Assembly (NCBI GenBank): GCA_947166165.1
Contig: CAMVDK010000210.1
Coordinates: 1 to 5,273, forward strand
Direction: 5' to 3'
Source: an uncultured Porphyromonadaceae bacterium
GTDB taxonomy: Bacteria > Bacteroidota > Bacteroidia > Bacteroidales > Muribaculaceae
DNA length: 5,273 bases
Made by a program: the position numbers and the translations under genes. Each line of letters starts with the position of its first letter. Position 1 is the stretch's first letter. The notes under the pieces were generated by a model. It was not told the origin of the DNA and did no database searches. It saw only the letters and a list, made by a program, of their open reading frames with translations. Below, one piece after another: positions 1-5,175 of the stretch.

Positions 1-1
1 C

Positions 2-529
2 CGCACAGCGGCTAATGGCCTTCCGCTGGGGGCTGGGGTGAACGATAAGTTCAGGAAATACCTTTTTATCGACAGTGGTCTACTTTTACGCGTGATGGAC
101 TTGGATTTGGGCGGCGCCCACGCGCTCACCCAAAGCATTCTCACCAGCACGGCAGCCGACCTGGTGAACAAAGGCAGCCTGGCCGAACTTGTCCTTGGCT
201 GGGAAATGATCAAGCACAGTAGCCCGCGACTGCAACACGATTTGTATTACTGGGAAAACGGCGCCAACGGTTCCACGTCGGAAGTGGATTATGTTATCGC
301 ACAAGACTCAACCGTGGTGCCCATTGAGTGCAAAGCCGGCACGAGCGGTAAAATGAAGAGCCTGTGGCTGTTCATGAAAAACAAACACCTCACAAAGGCA
401 TATCGCTGTTCACTCGAGAATTTCTCGTTGCTTCAAAAGGAGGAAGGCGATGCCACTCGCCGCATCTTCATCACCCCGCTCTACGCTGTCGACAGCCTGT
501 TCAACCATGACCGCCCGGGAGGGCTGTGA
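2..529 (+). CDS. DUF4143 ATPase, C-terminal part (5' end outside window)
   Basis: This is the C-terminal part of an AAA-type ATPase of the DUF4143 family. The reading frame is open to the left edge, and the residues before the first possible internal start (GTG at 38) read NGLPLGAGV. That string continues naturally into the DUF4143 signature (FRKYLFIDSGLLLRVM), so the true start lies upstream and the ATPase domain is missing here. The tail shows SEVDYVI (Asp at 287-289) followed by VPIECKAG (Glu and Lys codons at 326-334), the D...ExK pattern of the PD-(D/E)XK nuclease-like fold found at the end of this family. The family is widespread in Bacteroidales and often occurs in many copies. Its role is poorly defined; some members resemble toxin-like or nuclease-linked ATPases. 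It converges on tatC with only 32 bp between the stop codons and is probably unrelated to the operon next to it. Confidence 0.85.
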   Translation, partial: RTAANGLPLGAGVNDKFRKYLFIDSGLLLRVMDLDLGGAHALTQSILTSTAADLVNKGSLAELVLGWEMIKHSSPRLQHDLYYWENGANGSTSEVDYVIAQDSTVVPIECKAGTSGKMKSLWLFMKNKHLTKAYRCSLENFSLLQKEEGDATRRIFITPLYAVDSLFNHDRPGGL

Positions 530-561
530 TGGAGGAGTGAATGCACACCATTTCCACCCAA

Positions 562-1386
562 TCATCCCCCCCGGCTTTCGCCCGATGGACTCTCGGCCGA
601 TACAGCATCCACCGGCACCACCCGCCGGGCAATAGCGATACTGGCCTCATAAAGCAAGTACATCGGCACTGTCACCAGCACGAGCGTGAGCAGGTCAGGC
701 GGTGTGATCACAGCCGCCACCAGGGCAATCAGCAGCAAGGCATGACGGCGGTAATGCGCCATCAACTCGGCATCCACTATCCCCATCTTGGCCAAAAAGA
801 AGGTCACCACAGGTATCTGGAACACCACTCCCATCAGAAAGGTGAGCGTGGTGAAGGTGGTGATGTAGCTGTCGAGGTTGATGTGGTTCACCACACGGGC
901 ATCCACTTGATAGGTGCCCAGGAAGCGGAACGCGAAGGGAAACAGCGCATAATAGCTCATCAGCACACCAGCAATGAATAGTGCATACACCGCCACGGCG
1001 ATGCGTACGCTATAGCGACGTTCGTCGTCGTAGAGTGCTGGAGTAATGAAGCGGAACAACTCCACCATAATGTAGGGCGACGCACCCAACAGCCCAAGGT
1101 AGAAGCTTGTGGTGATGTGCGTCATGAATTGGCTCGACAGCTCGGTGTTGATGAGTTCCACGTCCCATGGGACGAAATGGAAATTCCACCCCACCCAGGC
1201 ACACAGCCGCTCGATGGCGCGGTAGGTGACAAAATCGCTGTTGCTGGGGGCGAGCAAGATGGTGAACGTGGCTTGCTTGAAACAGAACACCACCACAGCC
1301 AGCACCAAAGCCACGGCGGCGATGCGCATCAGCATCCGGCGCAGCACTTCCAGATGCCCGCCGAAGGTCATCAGCTCATCGGCCAT
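562..1386 (-). CDS. tatC: Sec-independent protein translocase TatC
   Basis: TatC is the inner-membrane receptor of the twin-arginine translocase. It binds RR signal peptides and recruits TatA to export folded proteins. The 274 residues contain the N-terminal motif FGGHLEVLRRML (residues 8-19), the first cytoplasmic loop FITPALYDDERR (113-124) that matches the signal-peptide contact site of E. coli TatC (F113 and E122 correspond to F94 and E103), and about six hydrophobic segments (roughly 22-42, 90-112, 127-150, 178-200, 213-228, 231-250). The glutamate in the fourth membrane segment of E. coli TatC (E170) is a glutamine here (Q190 in VVFQIP). The C-terminal tail after about 255 is polar. The start ATG lies inside the end of tatA (11-nt overlap), which suggests coupled translation. 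It is the last gene of the minus-strand operon. With an RR-signal precursor at the operon's head, its likely main client is that peptide. Confidence 0.95.
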   Translation of the reverse strand: MADELMTFGGHLEVLRRMLMRIAAVALVLAVVVFCFKQATFTILLAPSNSDFVTYRAIERLCAWVGWNFHFVPWDVELINTELSSQFMTHITTSFYLGLLGASPYIMVELFRFITPALYDDERRYSVRIAVAVYALFIAGVLMSYYALFPFAFRFLGTYQVDARVVNHINLDSYITTFTTLTFLMGVVFQIPVVTFFLAKMGIVDAELMAHYRRHALLLIALVAAVITPPDLLTLVLVTVPMYLLYEASIAIARRVVPVDAVSAESPSGESRGG

Positions 1387-1627
1387 CGGGATTCTCGGAG
1401 GATGGGGCTGATGGGTCTAACGGGGCTTCCTGGTCCGATGGGGCGTCTTCGGTTTCGGGGCTAGAGGCCTCATCTTCAGGAGCTTCGGTGTTCACGCCTT
1501 TCTTGAATTCGCGCACTCCCTGCCCCAGGCCACGCATCATTTCGGGCAACTTCTTGCCGCCGAACAGCAGCAATGCCAACCCACCGATAAGAAGCAACTC
1601 GGTGGTGCCTATCATGTTCAGAATCAT
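1376..1627 (-). CDS. tatA: Sec-independent protein translocase TatA/E
   Basis: TatA forms the translocation assembly of the Tat pathway. The 83 residues show the standard plan: a short membrane helix (about 7-22, LLLIGGLALLLF) with a polar Glu at 10, the hinge FGGKKLPE (22-29), an amphipathic helix (MMRGLGQGVREFKKG, 30-44), and a long acidic Pro/Ser-rich tail (47-83) that is probably disordered. The start ATG overlaps the stop of the upstream gene as ATGA, and the gene end overlaps tatC by 11 nt. A second ATG four codons in (M5) would also leave an intact protein. No separate tatB is present, so this looks like a minimal TatAC system in which one TatA-type protein does both jobs, as known in several phyla. 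TatA and TatB are hard to tell apart by sequence; the FGGKKLP hinge and short length favour TatA. Confidence 0.93.
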   Translation of the reverse strand: MILNMIGTTELLLIGGLALLLFGGKKLPEMMRGLGQGVREFKKGVNTEAPEDEASSPETEDAPSDQEAPLDPSAPSSENPDGR

Positions 1628-1902
1628 AGCTCTGGAGTCACTAAATAGATTTCACAAGTCTCGAAGTTGATTTCCCAGTTGCCGTTGGGTGCGCTTTCCC
1701 ACTGGTAGTTAGCCGCCATGCGGTCCCACCATTGCTGAAACCGCGTGCCGGTCTCACCCATGTCGGTGACCAGACGCTCATAAAGTTCGGTGTTATCGGG
1801 AGTGAGTATCTTTGCCAACTCGTTCAGGCCATTGCGGCGTTCGAACAGCCGCTGAATTTCGTCGCGCTCGGCAGGTGACACCTGCCCTACTAGTTTCTTC
1901 AT
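1624..1902 (-). CDS. CXXX-repeat peptide modification system protein (small accessory)
   Basis: This is a 92-residue soluble protein with no signal peptide or membrane segment. From its sequence style and position I assign it to the family named 'CXXX repeat peptide modification system protein', which accompanies the radical SAM maturase of this peptide class. Visible features are an N-terminal charged helical stretch (VSPAERDEIQRLFERRNGL, about 8-26), a central helix (LYERLVTDMG, 40-49), an aromatic patch (FQQWWDRMAANYQW, 55-68), and a conserved-looking end (WEINFETCEIYL) with the single Cys at 83. Its start overlaps the stop of the SPASM partner as ATGA, and its own stop overlaps the tatA start in the same way, so all three are likely made together. 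No enzyme motif is visible. A chaperone or leader-binding role is plausible but is inference. The family assignment is from memory and was not searched. Confidence 0.75.
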   Translation of the reverse strand: MKKLVGQVSPAERDEIQRLFERRNGLNELAKILTPDNTELYERLVTDMGETGTRFQQWWDRMAANYQWESAPNGNWEINFETCEIYLVTPEL

Positions 1903-2840
1903 TTTTCTTGTAGTTTTTCGAATGGATCCAAATAATCGATTTCTTTAATCTCGGGTTTGTCTGGCAGGAACGTGCCCTTGCTGCGGATGCTTGCCAGCAG
2001 GTTGCGGGCGGCATTGCGCTCCAGGTGAGCCATCACGCATTGCTCATGGCTTGGTGTGTTCACCTCCAGGGTCATGCGGCGGTTGAGCCACACGCAGCGG
2101 CGGCAGTGCCAGGCATCGCAGCGGCGGCAGATGGGCGCATGGTCGAGACGGTAGAGCTGCTTGTTGGCAACGGCTATGCCATGGTCCAAATCGCCGACGC
2201 AGTCGTCGGGGTCATCGTAGTAGAACGCCGGGCAGATGTAGAATCGCCCGTTGGGAGCCACGGTGATGCACGTGTCGCCCGCGCCGCAGTTGTTCATCGC
2301 CGTGAGCATCATGCGGTCGGTGAGCAGGTTGAGCTGCGGCGATTTTCCGTTCACGTAAAGACGCTCAAGTTCTTCACCCAGTTGAGCAAGCCAAATGCTG
2401 TAACGCTCCTGGTCGGCATCGGTGAACCGCTCCACATCGGTGATGACCACATTCAGGCGCTGCACGTTGGCAAGCAGGTCGCTCACCTGCTGCGCATGTC
2501 CGAGCAACTCCTCCAGTGGCGCACGGAGCACCGCCACACGGCCTTTCCACAGCACCGCCTTCCACTGCCAGCCGTCAACCGTCACCACTTGGGCACCGGG
2601 CGTGGCCGTGGAGACGGGCATAATATCGCTGTGGTCGATGGTTTCAATCACATCTTTATATTCTTGCGGCAGGTCGTAGTAGGGATAGACCACCTGCACG
2701 GTGAGGTTCTCAATCATGGCCACACGGATGGCGCGGCGCAAGTCGTCGAGCGCGATGAGCCGCCGTTCGCACCGGGGCACATCGTAGTGACAAAACGAGG
2801 TGCTCGTGTCGTCGAGCACGATAATCATGTATTGCAGCAT
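1899..2840 (-). CDS. CXXX-repeat peptide maturase, SPASM-like, no radical SAM motif
   Basis: This 313-residue protein has a Cys-rich C-terminal half resembling a SPASM domain: C185GAGDTC191, C203 in NGRFYICP, C214, then C238RRC241DAWHC246RRC249 and C268. The pattern closely parallels the SPASM tail of the neighbouring radical SAM enzyme (CGAG, GNFYPC, CxxC, CxxC, C). The N-terminal half (1-170) has only two cysteines (17 and 24) and no CxxxCxxC, so it cannot hold the S-adenosylmethionine-cleaving cluster in the usual way. It fits the family named 'CXXX repeat peptide maturase'. The likely role is to carry auxiliary iron-sulfur clusters and act with the radical SAM enzyme on the CXXX array, for example by holding substrate or relaying electrons; this is inference. 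The start ATG is 4 nt after the stop of the radical SAM gene. An alternative ATG four codons downstream (2826-2828) is possible. Confidence 0.85.
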   Translation of the reverse strand: MLQYMIIVLDDTSTSFCHYDVPRCERRLIALDDLRRAIRVAMIENLTVQVVYPYYDLPQEYKDVIETIDHSDIMPVSTATPGAQVVTVDGWQWKAVLWKGRVAVLRAPLEELLGHAQQVSDLLANVQRLNVVITDVERFTDADQERYSIWLAQLGEELERLYVNGKSPQLNLLTDRMMLTAMNNCGAGDTCITVAPNGRFYICPAFYYDDPDDCVGDLDHGIAVANKQLYRLDHAPICRRCDAWHCRRCVWLNRRMTLEVNTPSHEQCVMAHLERNAARNLLASIRSKGTFLPDKPEIKEIDYLDPFEKLQEK

Positions 2841-2844
2841 GGCA

Positions 2845-4074
2845 TCAGCAGTTTTGAGGTTCTACGTTACGTTTGTTGTTCTCAAATTCCTCGCGTTCAC
2901 CCTCGAGTTCCAACTTGCGGAACAAACGGTTCCAATAATAGTTGTTGGCTCGCACGCGGGCCTTGTGCATCAGGCAGATGGCCGTGGCGCGCTGGTAGAT
3001 GGTGGGCGTGTCGGCCGCGTCGTAGTTCTCGCCCTGGCACCAGGCGCATCCGCTGGCCACCTCGCAGTCGATGCACTGTTGAGGGCTTTGCGTCAAGCGG
3101 TCGAGCGTGAGGAACGGGCGCAACTTGTTGCGGTCGATGCCGTCGCGCACGTTGCCGATGATGATGGGGCGCTTCTCTCGGAGCGAGTAGGCGGCGAAGC
3201 GTGTGCAGGGATAGAAGTTGCCCGCAGCGTCAATGCTGAGCATCTTGCCCGCGCCACACCAGTTCTGGTTCTCCTTCTCGGGGTCGAGCGGCTTGCCGAT
3301 GTGCTCGCTGAAGAACGAGCAGGCATAGTCCTGATAGTAGCCGCCGTCGATGATGGCATCGGCCAACATCATGAGCTGGTCCTCGAAGCGCTTGTCATCG
3401 CCCTCCTGCCACACGTCCTCGAACACCACATTGATGTTCACCTCGTGGATGCCCAGGCTGTAGAGGTGCAGCACGCTCTCGCAGATATAGGGAATGTCGG
3501 CACTGCTGATGGTCACCTTGGTGCCGCCGCCGGGGAACTGCTCGAGCCACAACGGAATGTTGCGCACCACGTCGTCGTAGGAGCCGCGCTCCGGCCCCGC
3601 GCCCTTCCAGATGCGGTTCAAGTCGTGCTTCTGCCGCGTGCCATCTATGGTGATGCCCACGCTTAGGTGCGAGATGTTTTTCTTGATAAACGCCTGCACC
3701 GCCGGCGTGTGGTAGTTGATGCCGTTTGTCGAGAACGAGAAGCGGTAGCTGTCGAACCAATGGTGCCCGAGTCGGAACATCTCCGTCTTCAAGTAGTCGC
3801 AAATGCGGTCAATCAGTTCGATTTCCAAAAACGGCTCACCACCGATGAAATCCCACACAACACTCGCCTCCGGGAAGTCGGCTTCATGCCCCAGGATATA
3901 GTCAATCGCCGCCTTCGCGGTCTCCCACGACATCCGCTCCTTCTCATTCTTACCCACCAGGTAACAATACTTGCAAGCCAACTGGCAGTCCTTCGTCACA
4001 ATGAAGGTGATGTTTTTGGCAATGCCCCCTTGCCAAGGAGAATAATTGTCTTTAATCGCCATTGCTTTAATCAT
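2845..4074 (-). CDS. Radical SAM/SPASM peptide maturase, CXXX-repeat target family
   Basis: This 409-residue radical SAM enzyme modifies a ribosomally made peptide. The S-adenosylmethionine-binding [4Fe-4S] motif is C30QLAC34KYC37, followed by the GGEP motif (FIGGEP, 77-82) and FSTNG (114-118), all typical of SPASM-type maturases. The C-terminal SPASM region has C273GAG, C290 (GNFYPC), C334xxC337, C343xxC346 and C367, enough for two auxiliary clusters. The length is usual for the group. It begins 94 nt after the Cys-repeat precursor, separated by a strong hairpin, and is followed after 4 nt by the SPASM partner. The substrate is almost certainly the CXXX precursor at 4169-4465. Thioether (Cys-to-carbon) cross-linking is the known chemistry of many relatives, but the actual modification here is not shown by sequence. 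The first ATG was used; an in-frame ATG four codons later (MAIKDN) is an equally good start. Confidence 0.95.
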   Translation of the reverse strand: MIKAMAIKDNYSPWQGGIAKNITFIVTKDCQLACKYCYLVGKNEKERMSWETAKAAIDYILGHEADFPEASVVWDFIGGEPFLEIELIDRICDYLKTEMFRLGHHWFDSYRFSFSTNGINYHTPAVQAFIKKNISHLSVGITIDGTRQKHDLNRIWKGAGPERGSYDDVVRNIPLWLEQFPGGGTKVTISSADIPYICESVLHLYSLGIHEVNINVVFEDVWQEGDDKRFEDQLMMLADAIIDGGYYQDYACSFFSEHIGKPLDPEKENQNWCGAGKMLSIDAAGNFYPCTRFAAYSLREKRPIIIGNVRDGIDRNKLRPFLTLDRLTQSPQQCIDCEVASGCAWCQGENYDAADTPTIYQRATAICLMHKARVRANNYYWNRLFRKLELEGEREEFENNKRNVEPQNC

Positions 4075-4108
4075 TGATAGGAAATTCTAAAACTCCTGTT
4101 AAATCGAA

Positions 4109-4140
4109 GATTCATGGGGGAAAAGCGCCCCCCATGAATC
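4109..4140 (-). terminator. Intercistronic hairpin between precursor and maturase genes
   Basis: A perfect 12-bp inverted repeat pairs 4109-4120 (gattcatggggg) with 4129-4140, leaving an 8-nt loop. It lies 28 nt after the precursor stop codon and 34 nt before the maturase start. Only a weak U-rich run (TTCGATTT on the transcribed strand) follows it, so it looks more like a partial terminator or RNA-stability stem than a full stop. Such a stem would let the cell make more peptide than enzyme from one promoter, as is common in peptide-modification operons. The structure is seen; the function is inferred. Confidence 0.65.
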
Positions 4141-4168
4141 AGTTGATGCCTTGGCAATTACGAATTAA

Positions 4169-4465
4169 TCACCACATTCCAGAACGAGCGTTGCAGCCAG
4201 ATGCGCAGGTGCGACGGCACGTATACATACAGGACTCTTTACATCCACCTTGGCACGAGCCGGTGCAACGAGTTTGGCACGAACCATAGCAACTGCTTTG
4301 GCAACCAAACTGACAGCCCATCTCGTTTTGGCTCTCGTGAGCTTGGCTCAGGAACGGCATCTGGGTGATGGCGATGGCTCCGAGGATGGGCAGAGCGCCT
4401 TTTGCGGCGCGCTTGAAGAACTGCCGACGTGACTGGAGTTCTTCGTTCTTCTTGTTGTTTTTCAT
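4169..4465 (-). CDS. CXXX-repeat RiPP precursor with twin-arginine signal peptide
   Basis: This 98-residue precursor is the presumed substrate of the operon's radical SAM system. The N-terminus is a classic Tat signal peptide: a charged n-region (MKNNKKNEELQ), the motif S12-R-R-Q-F-F-K18, a mild hydrophobic core (about A24-L39), and a likely signal peptidase site after SQA (residue 42). The core follows directly: cysteines at 51, 55, 59, 63, 67, 71, 75, 79, 83, 87 and 91. These are eleven cysteines at a strict four-residue period, with small and polar residues (Gly, Ser, Gln, Arg, Thr) between them, ending in SGMW. It matches the radical SAM target class named for CXXX repeats. The ATG at 4463-4465 is the only start giving a complete signal peptide. 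There is no Shine-Dalgarno site, which is normal for Bacteroidota. Without the modification genes one might call it a metal-binding protein, which it could still be. Confidence 0.93.
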   Translation of the reverse strand: MKNNKKNEELQSRRQFFKRAAKGALPILGAIAITQMPFLSQAHESQNEMGCQFGCQSSCYGSCQTRCTGSCQGGCKESCMYTCRRTCASGCNARSGMW

Positions 4466-4468
4466 TGA

Positions 4469-4480
4469 AACGTTAACGTT
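4469..4480. promoter_or_regulatory. 12-bp perfect palindrome just upstream of precursor start
   Basis: The sequence aacgttaacgtt is a perfect palindrome that ends 3 nt before the precursor ATG. A dyad at this place could be a repressor or activator site, or could shape the ribosome-binding region of the message. It is also a short A/T-balanced word repeated twice (aacgtt aacgtt), so chance is not excluded. No known regulator motif is recognised. Confidence 0.3.
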
Positions 4481-4510
4481 TGTGCCTATAGCGACCCCGG
4501 ATTTGGCGTT

Positions 4511-4612
4511 AGATAAAAAGAAAAGACGTGGGTTGCTGTACTTGTCAGCTTACCCCGTCATCAGGCCTTCGCATTGCCCCTACCTCAGGGTAAGCAACGC
4601 AGTTAGCCCACG
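4511..4612 (-). terminator. Terminator-like stem and U tract at end of structured RNA
   Basis: On the minus strand the segment at 4607-4612 plus 4593-4598 can pair with 4527-4537 (CGTGGG and TTGCT arms, with an 8-nt bulge). It is followed by TCTTTTCTTTTTATC (4511-4526). This gives a long stem ending at a U-rich run, the layout of an intrinsic terminator, although the stem is bulged and encloses another helix. The same CGTGGG segment (4607-4612) can instead pair with 4799-4804 in the outer stem, so the two pairings exclude each other. Confidence 0.4.
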
Positions 4613-4814
4613 CCGTGCCATATTATACGCCTCGTCACAACTCATTCTCGCGAACGAGCTGCGCACGGTATAATACACCCGACATGGACGTTGCCGTTGC
4701 CGCACCTCCGGAGGTAGTCAAAGTTGCGAAGTTTGATGACCAGAGATAAACGTCGTAGTAACGTCCTTTTTTCCAATAAGTCGATGACCCGCCAGCCCCG
4801 TGGGCTAACTGGTC
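4511..4814 (-). ncRNA. Structured RNA of about 300 nt (stand-alone RNA or operon leader)
   Basis: No credible protein lies here, but the minus-strand transcript folds into many consistent helices. An outer 13-bp perfect stem pairs 4799-4811 with 4600-4612. Inside it are an 8-bp stem (4668-4675 with 4621-4628) capped by a 10-bp hairpin with a GCGA tetraloop (4652-4661 with 4638-4647, including G-U pairs), and a 7-bp stem (4760-4766 with 4686-4692) enclosing a hairpin (4732-4741 with 4713-4722). After the outer stem comes an 8-bp stem (4588-4595 with 4548-4555), then a U-rich end (4511-4526). The 5' end is set by a strong promoter at 4820-4850. I looked for the signature sequences of tmRNA, RNase P RNA and SRP RNA and did not find them. 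It could be one of the Bacteroidales-only RNA families in Rfam, or a regulatory leader, since the precursor starts only about 45 nt beyond the U tract. Confidence 0.6.
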
Positions 4815-4819
4815 GGCGG

Positions 4820-4850
4820 CAAAATTACACATATTATTCGATTTGACAAA
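4820..4850 (-). promoter_or_regulatory. Bacteroidota-type promoter (TTTG / TAATTTTG)
   Basis: On the minus strand TTTG (4847-4850) is followed after 19 nt by TAATTTTG (4820-4827). This matches the Bacteroidota housekeeping promoter pattern: a -33 TTTG and a -7 TAnnTTTG. Transcription would begin near 4813-4816, right at the first base-paired positions of the structured RNA, and run towards the peptide operon. No comparable promoter is visible between the RNA's U tract and the precursor start. Confidence 0.8.
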
Positions 4851-5007
4851 ATTTTTTGTTGAAAAAAGAAGTCGGTGCAGCGAGATTTGGAGATTTGGAT
4901 GCTGGATTATGTTAATTCAAGGCAATTAACGGGATGTTGTCCCCAGTGTAAGGGTATTAGGACTTCAAAACATCGATTGAGAAGCCCGGAGGGCTATATC
5001 TGGATAA

Positions 5008-5037
5008 CCCCGGAACAACGCGTAGCGTTGGCCCGGG
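5008..5037 (+). repeat. 30-bp subterminal hairpin repeat, left copy
   Basis: A self-complementary unit with the stem CAACGC-GTA-GCGTTG between CCCGG and CCGGG arms. Its reverse complement matches the right copy (5146-5175) at 26 of 30 positions. The C/A and G/T differences in the inner stem are compensatory, so both copies keep their base pairing. Confidence 0.7.
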
Positions 5038-5059
5038 AGATGTCATCAGTAGGTAGCAT

Positions 5060-5126
5060 TGCCTCTGGAAGAGGCCACTGTGGCAGCGTTATTCACCACA
5101 CCCTCGTGTGGCCTCCTTCAGAGGCA
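5060..5126. repeat. Central imperfect palindrome of the repeat element
   Basis: Arms 5060-5078 and 5108-5126 pair as 8 bp (tgcctctg with cagaggca) plus 8 bp (gaggccac with gtggcctc), separated by a 3-nt mismatch. The loop region contributes the hairpin CCACAC-CCTC-GTGTGG. The short hairpins GCCTCT-GGA-AGAGGC and GCCTC-CTTCA-GAGGC can form instead within each arm. Confidence 0.65.
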
Positions 5127-5145
5127 CTTTGATCTCATCCTTTCC

Positions 5146-5175
5146 CCCGGGCCACCGCTACGCGGTGACCCGGGG
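5146..5175 (-). repeat. 30-bp subterminal hairpin repeat, right copy
   Basis: The inverted counterpart of the unit at 5008-5037. Here the stem is CACCGC-TAC-GCGGTG flanked on both sides by CCCGGG. Conservation of pairing despite base changes suggests the hairpin itself matters, as RNA or as extruded DNA. Confidence 0.7.

Noticed and set aside
541..981. 146-codon plus-strand open frame after the DUF4143 gene
   Set aside because: Antisense to tatC, His/Gln-rich, and explained as a shadow of the hydrophobic TatC codons.
2025..3110. 361-codon plus-strand open frame
   Set aside because: It lies antisense to the SPASM partner and the radical SAM gene, both of which have clear family motifs. Its His/Val/Arg-rich composition is that of a shadow frame in GC-rich codons.
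2800..3666. 288-codon plus-strand open frame
   Set aside because: Antisense to the radical SAM gene; Ala/Val/Leu-rich low-complexity translation with no recognisable domain.
4365..4673. 102-codon plus-strand open frame
   Set aside because: It runs antisense through the precursor's signal peptide and the structured RNA; no domain and no promoter.
4511..4814. tmRNA, RNase P RNA or SRP RNA
   Set aside because: No tRNA-like T-loop end or tag-peptide frame, no GAGGAAAGTCC or ACAGAA type core of RNase P, and no SRP domain IV loop was found on either strand by eye.
4635..4832. 65-codon minus-strand open frame upstream of the precursor
   Set aside because: Its ATG (4830-4832) lies between the -33 and -7 boxes of the promoter, so the transcript would not contain it, and the region is better explained by nested RNA helices.
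4883..4898. Tandem 8-bp repeat agatttgg agatttgg
   Set aside because: Only two short copies in AT-rich sequence, probably chance; there is no sign of a larger array or CRISPR.
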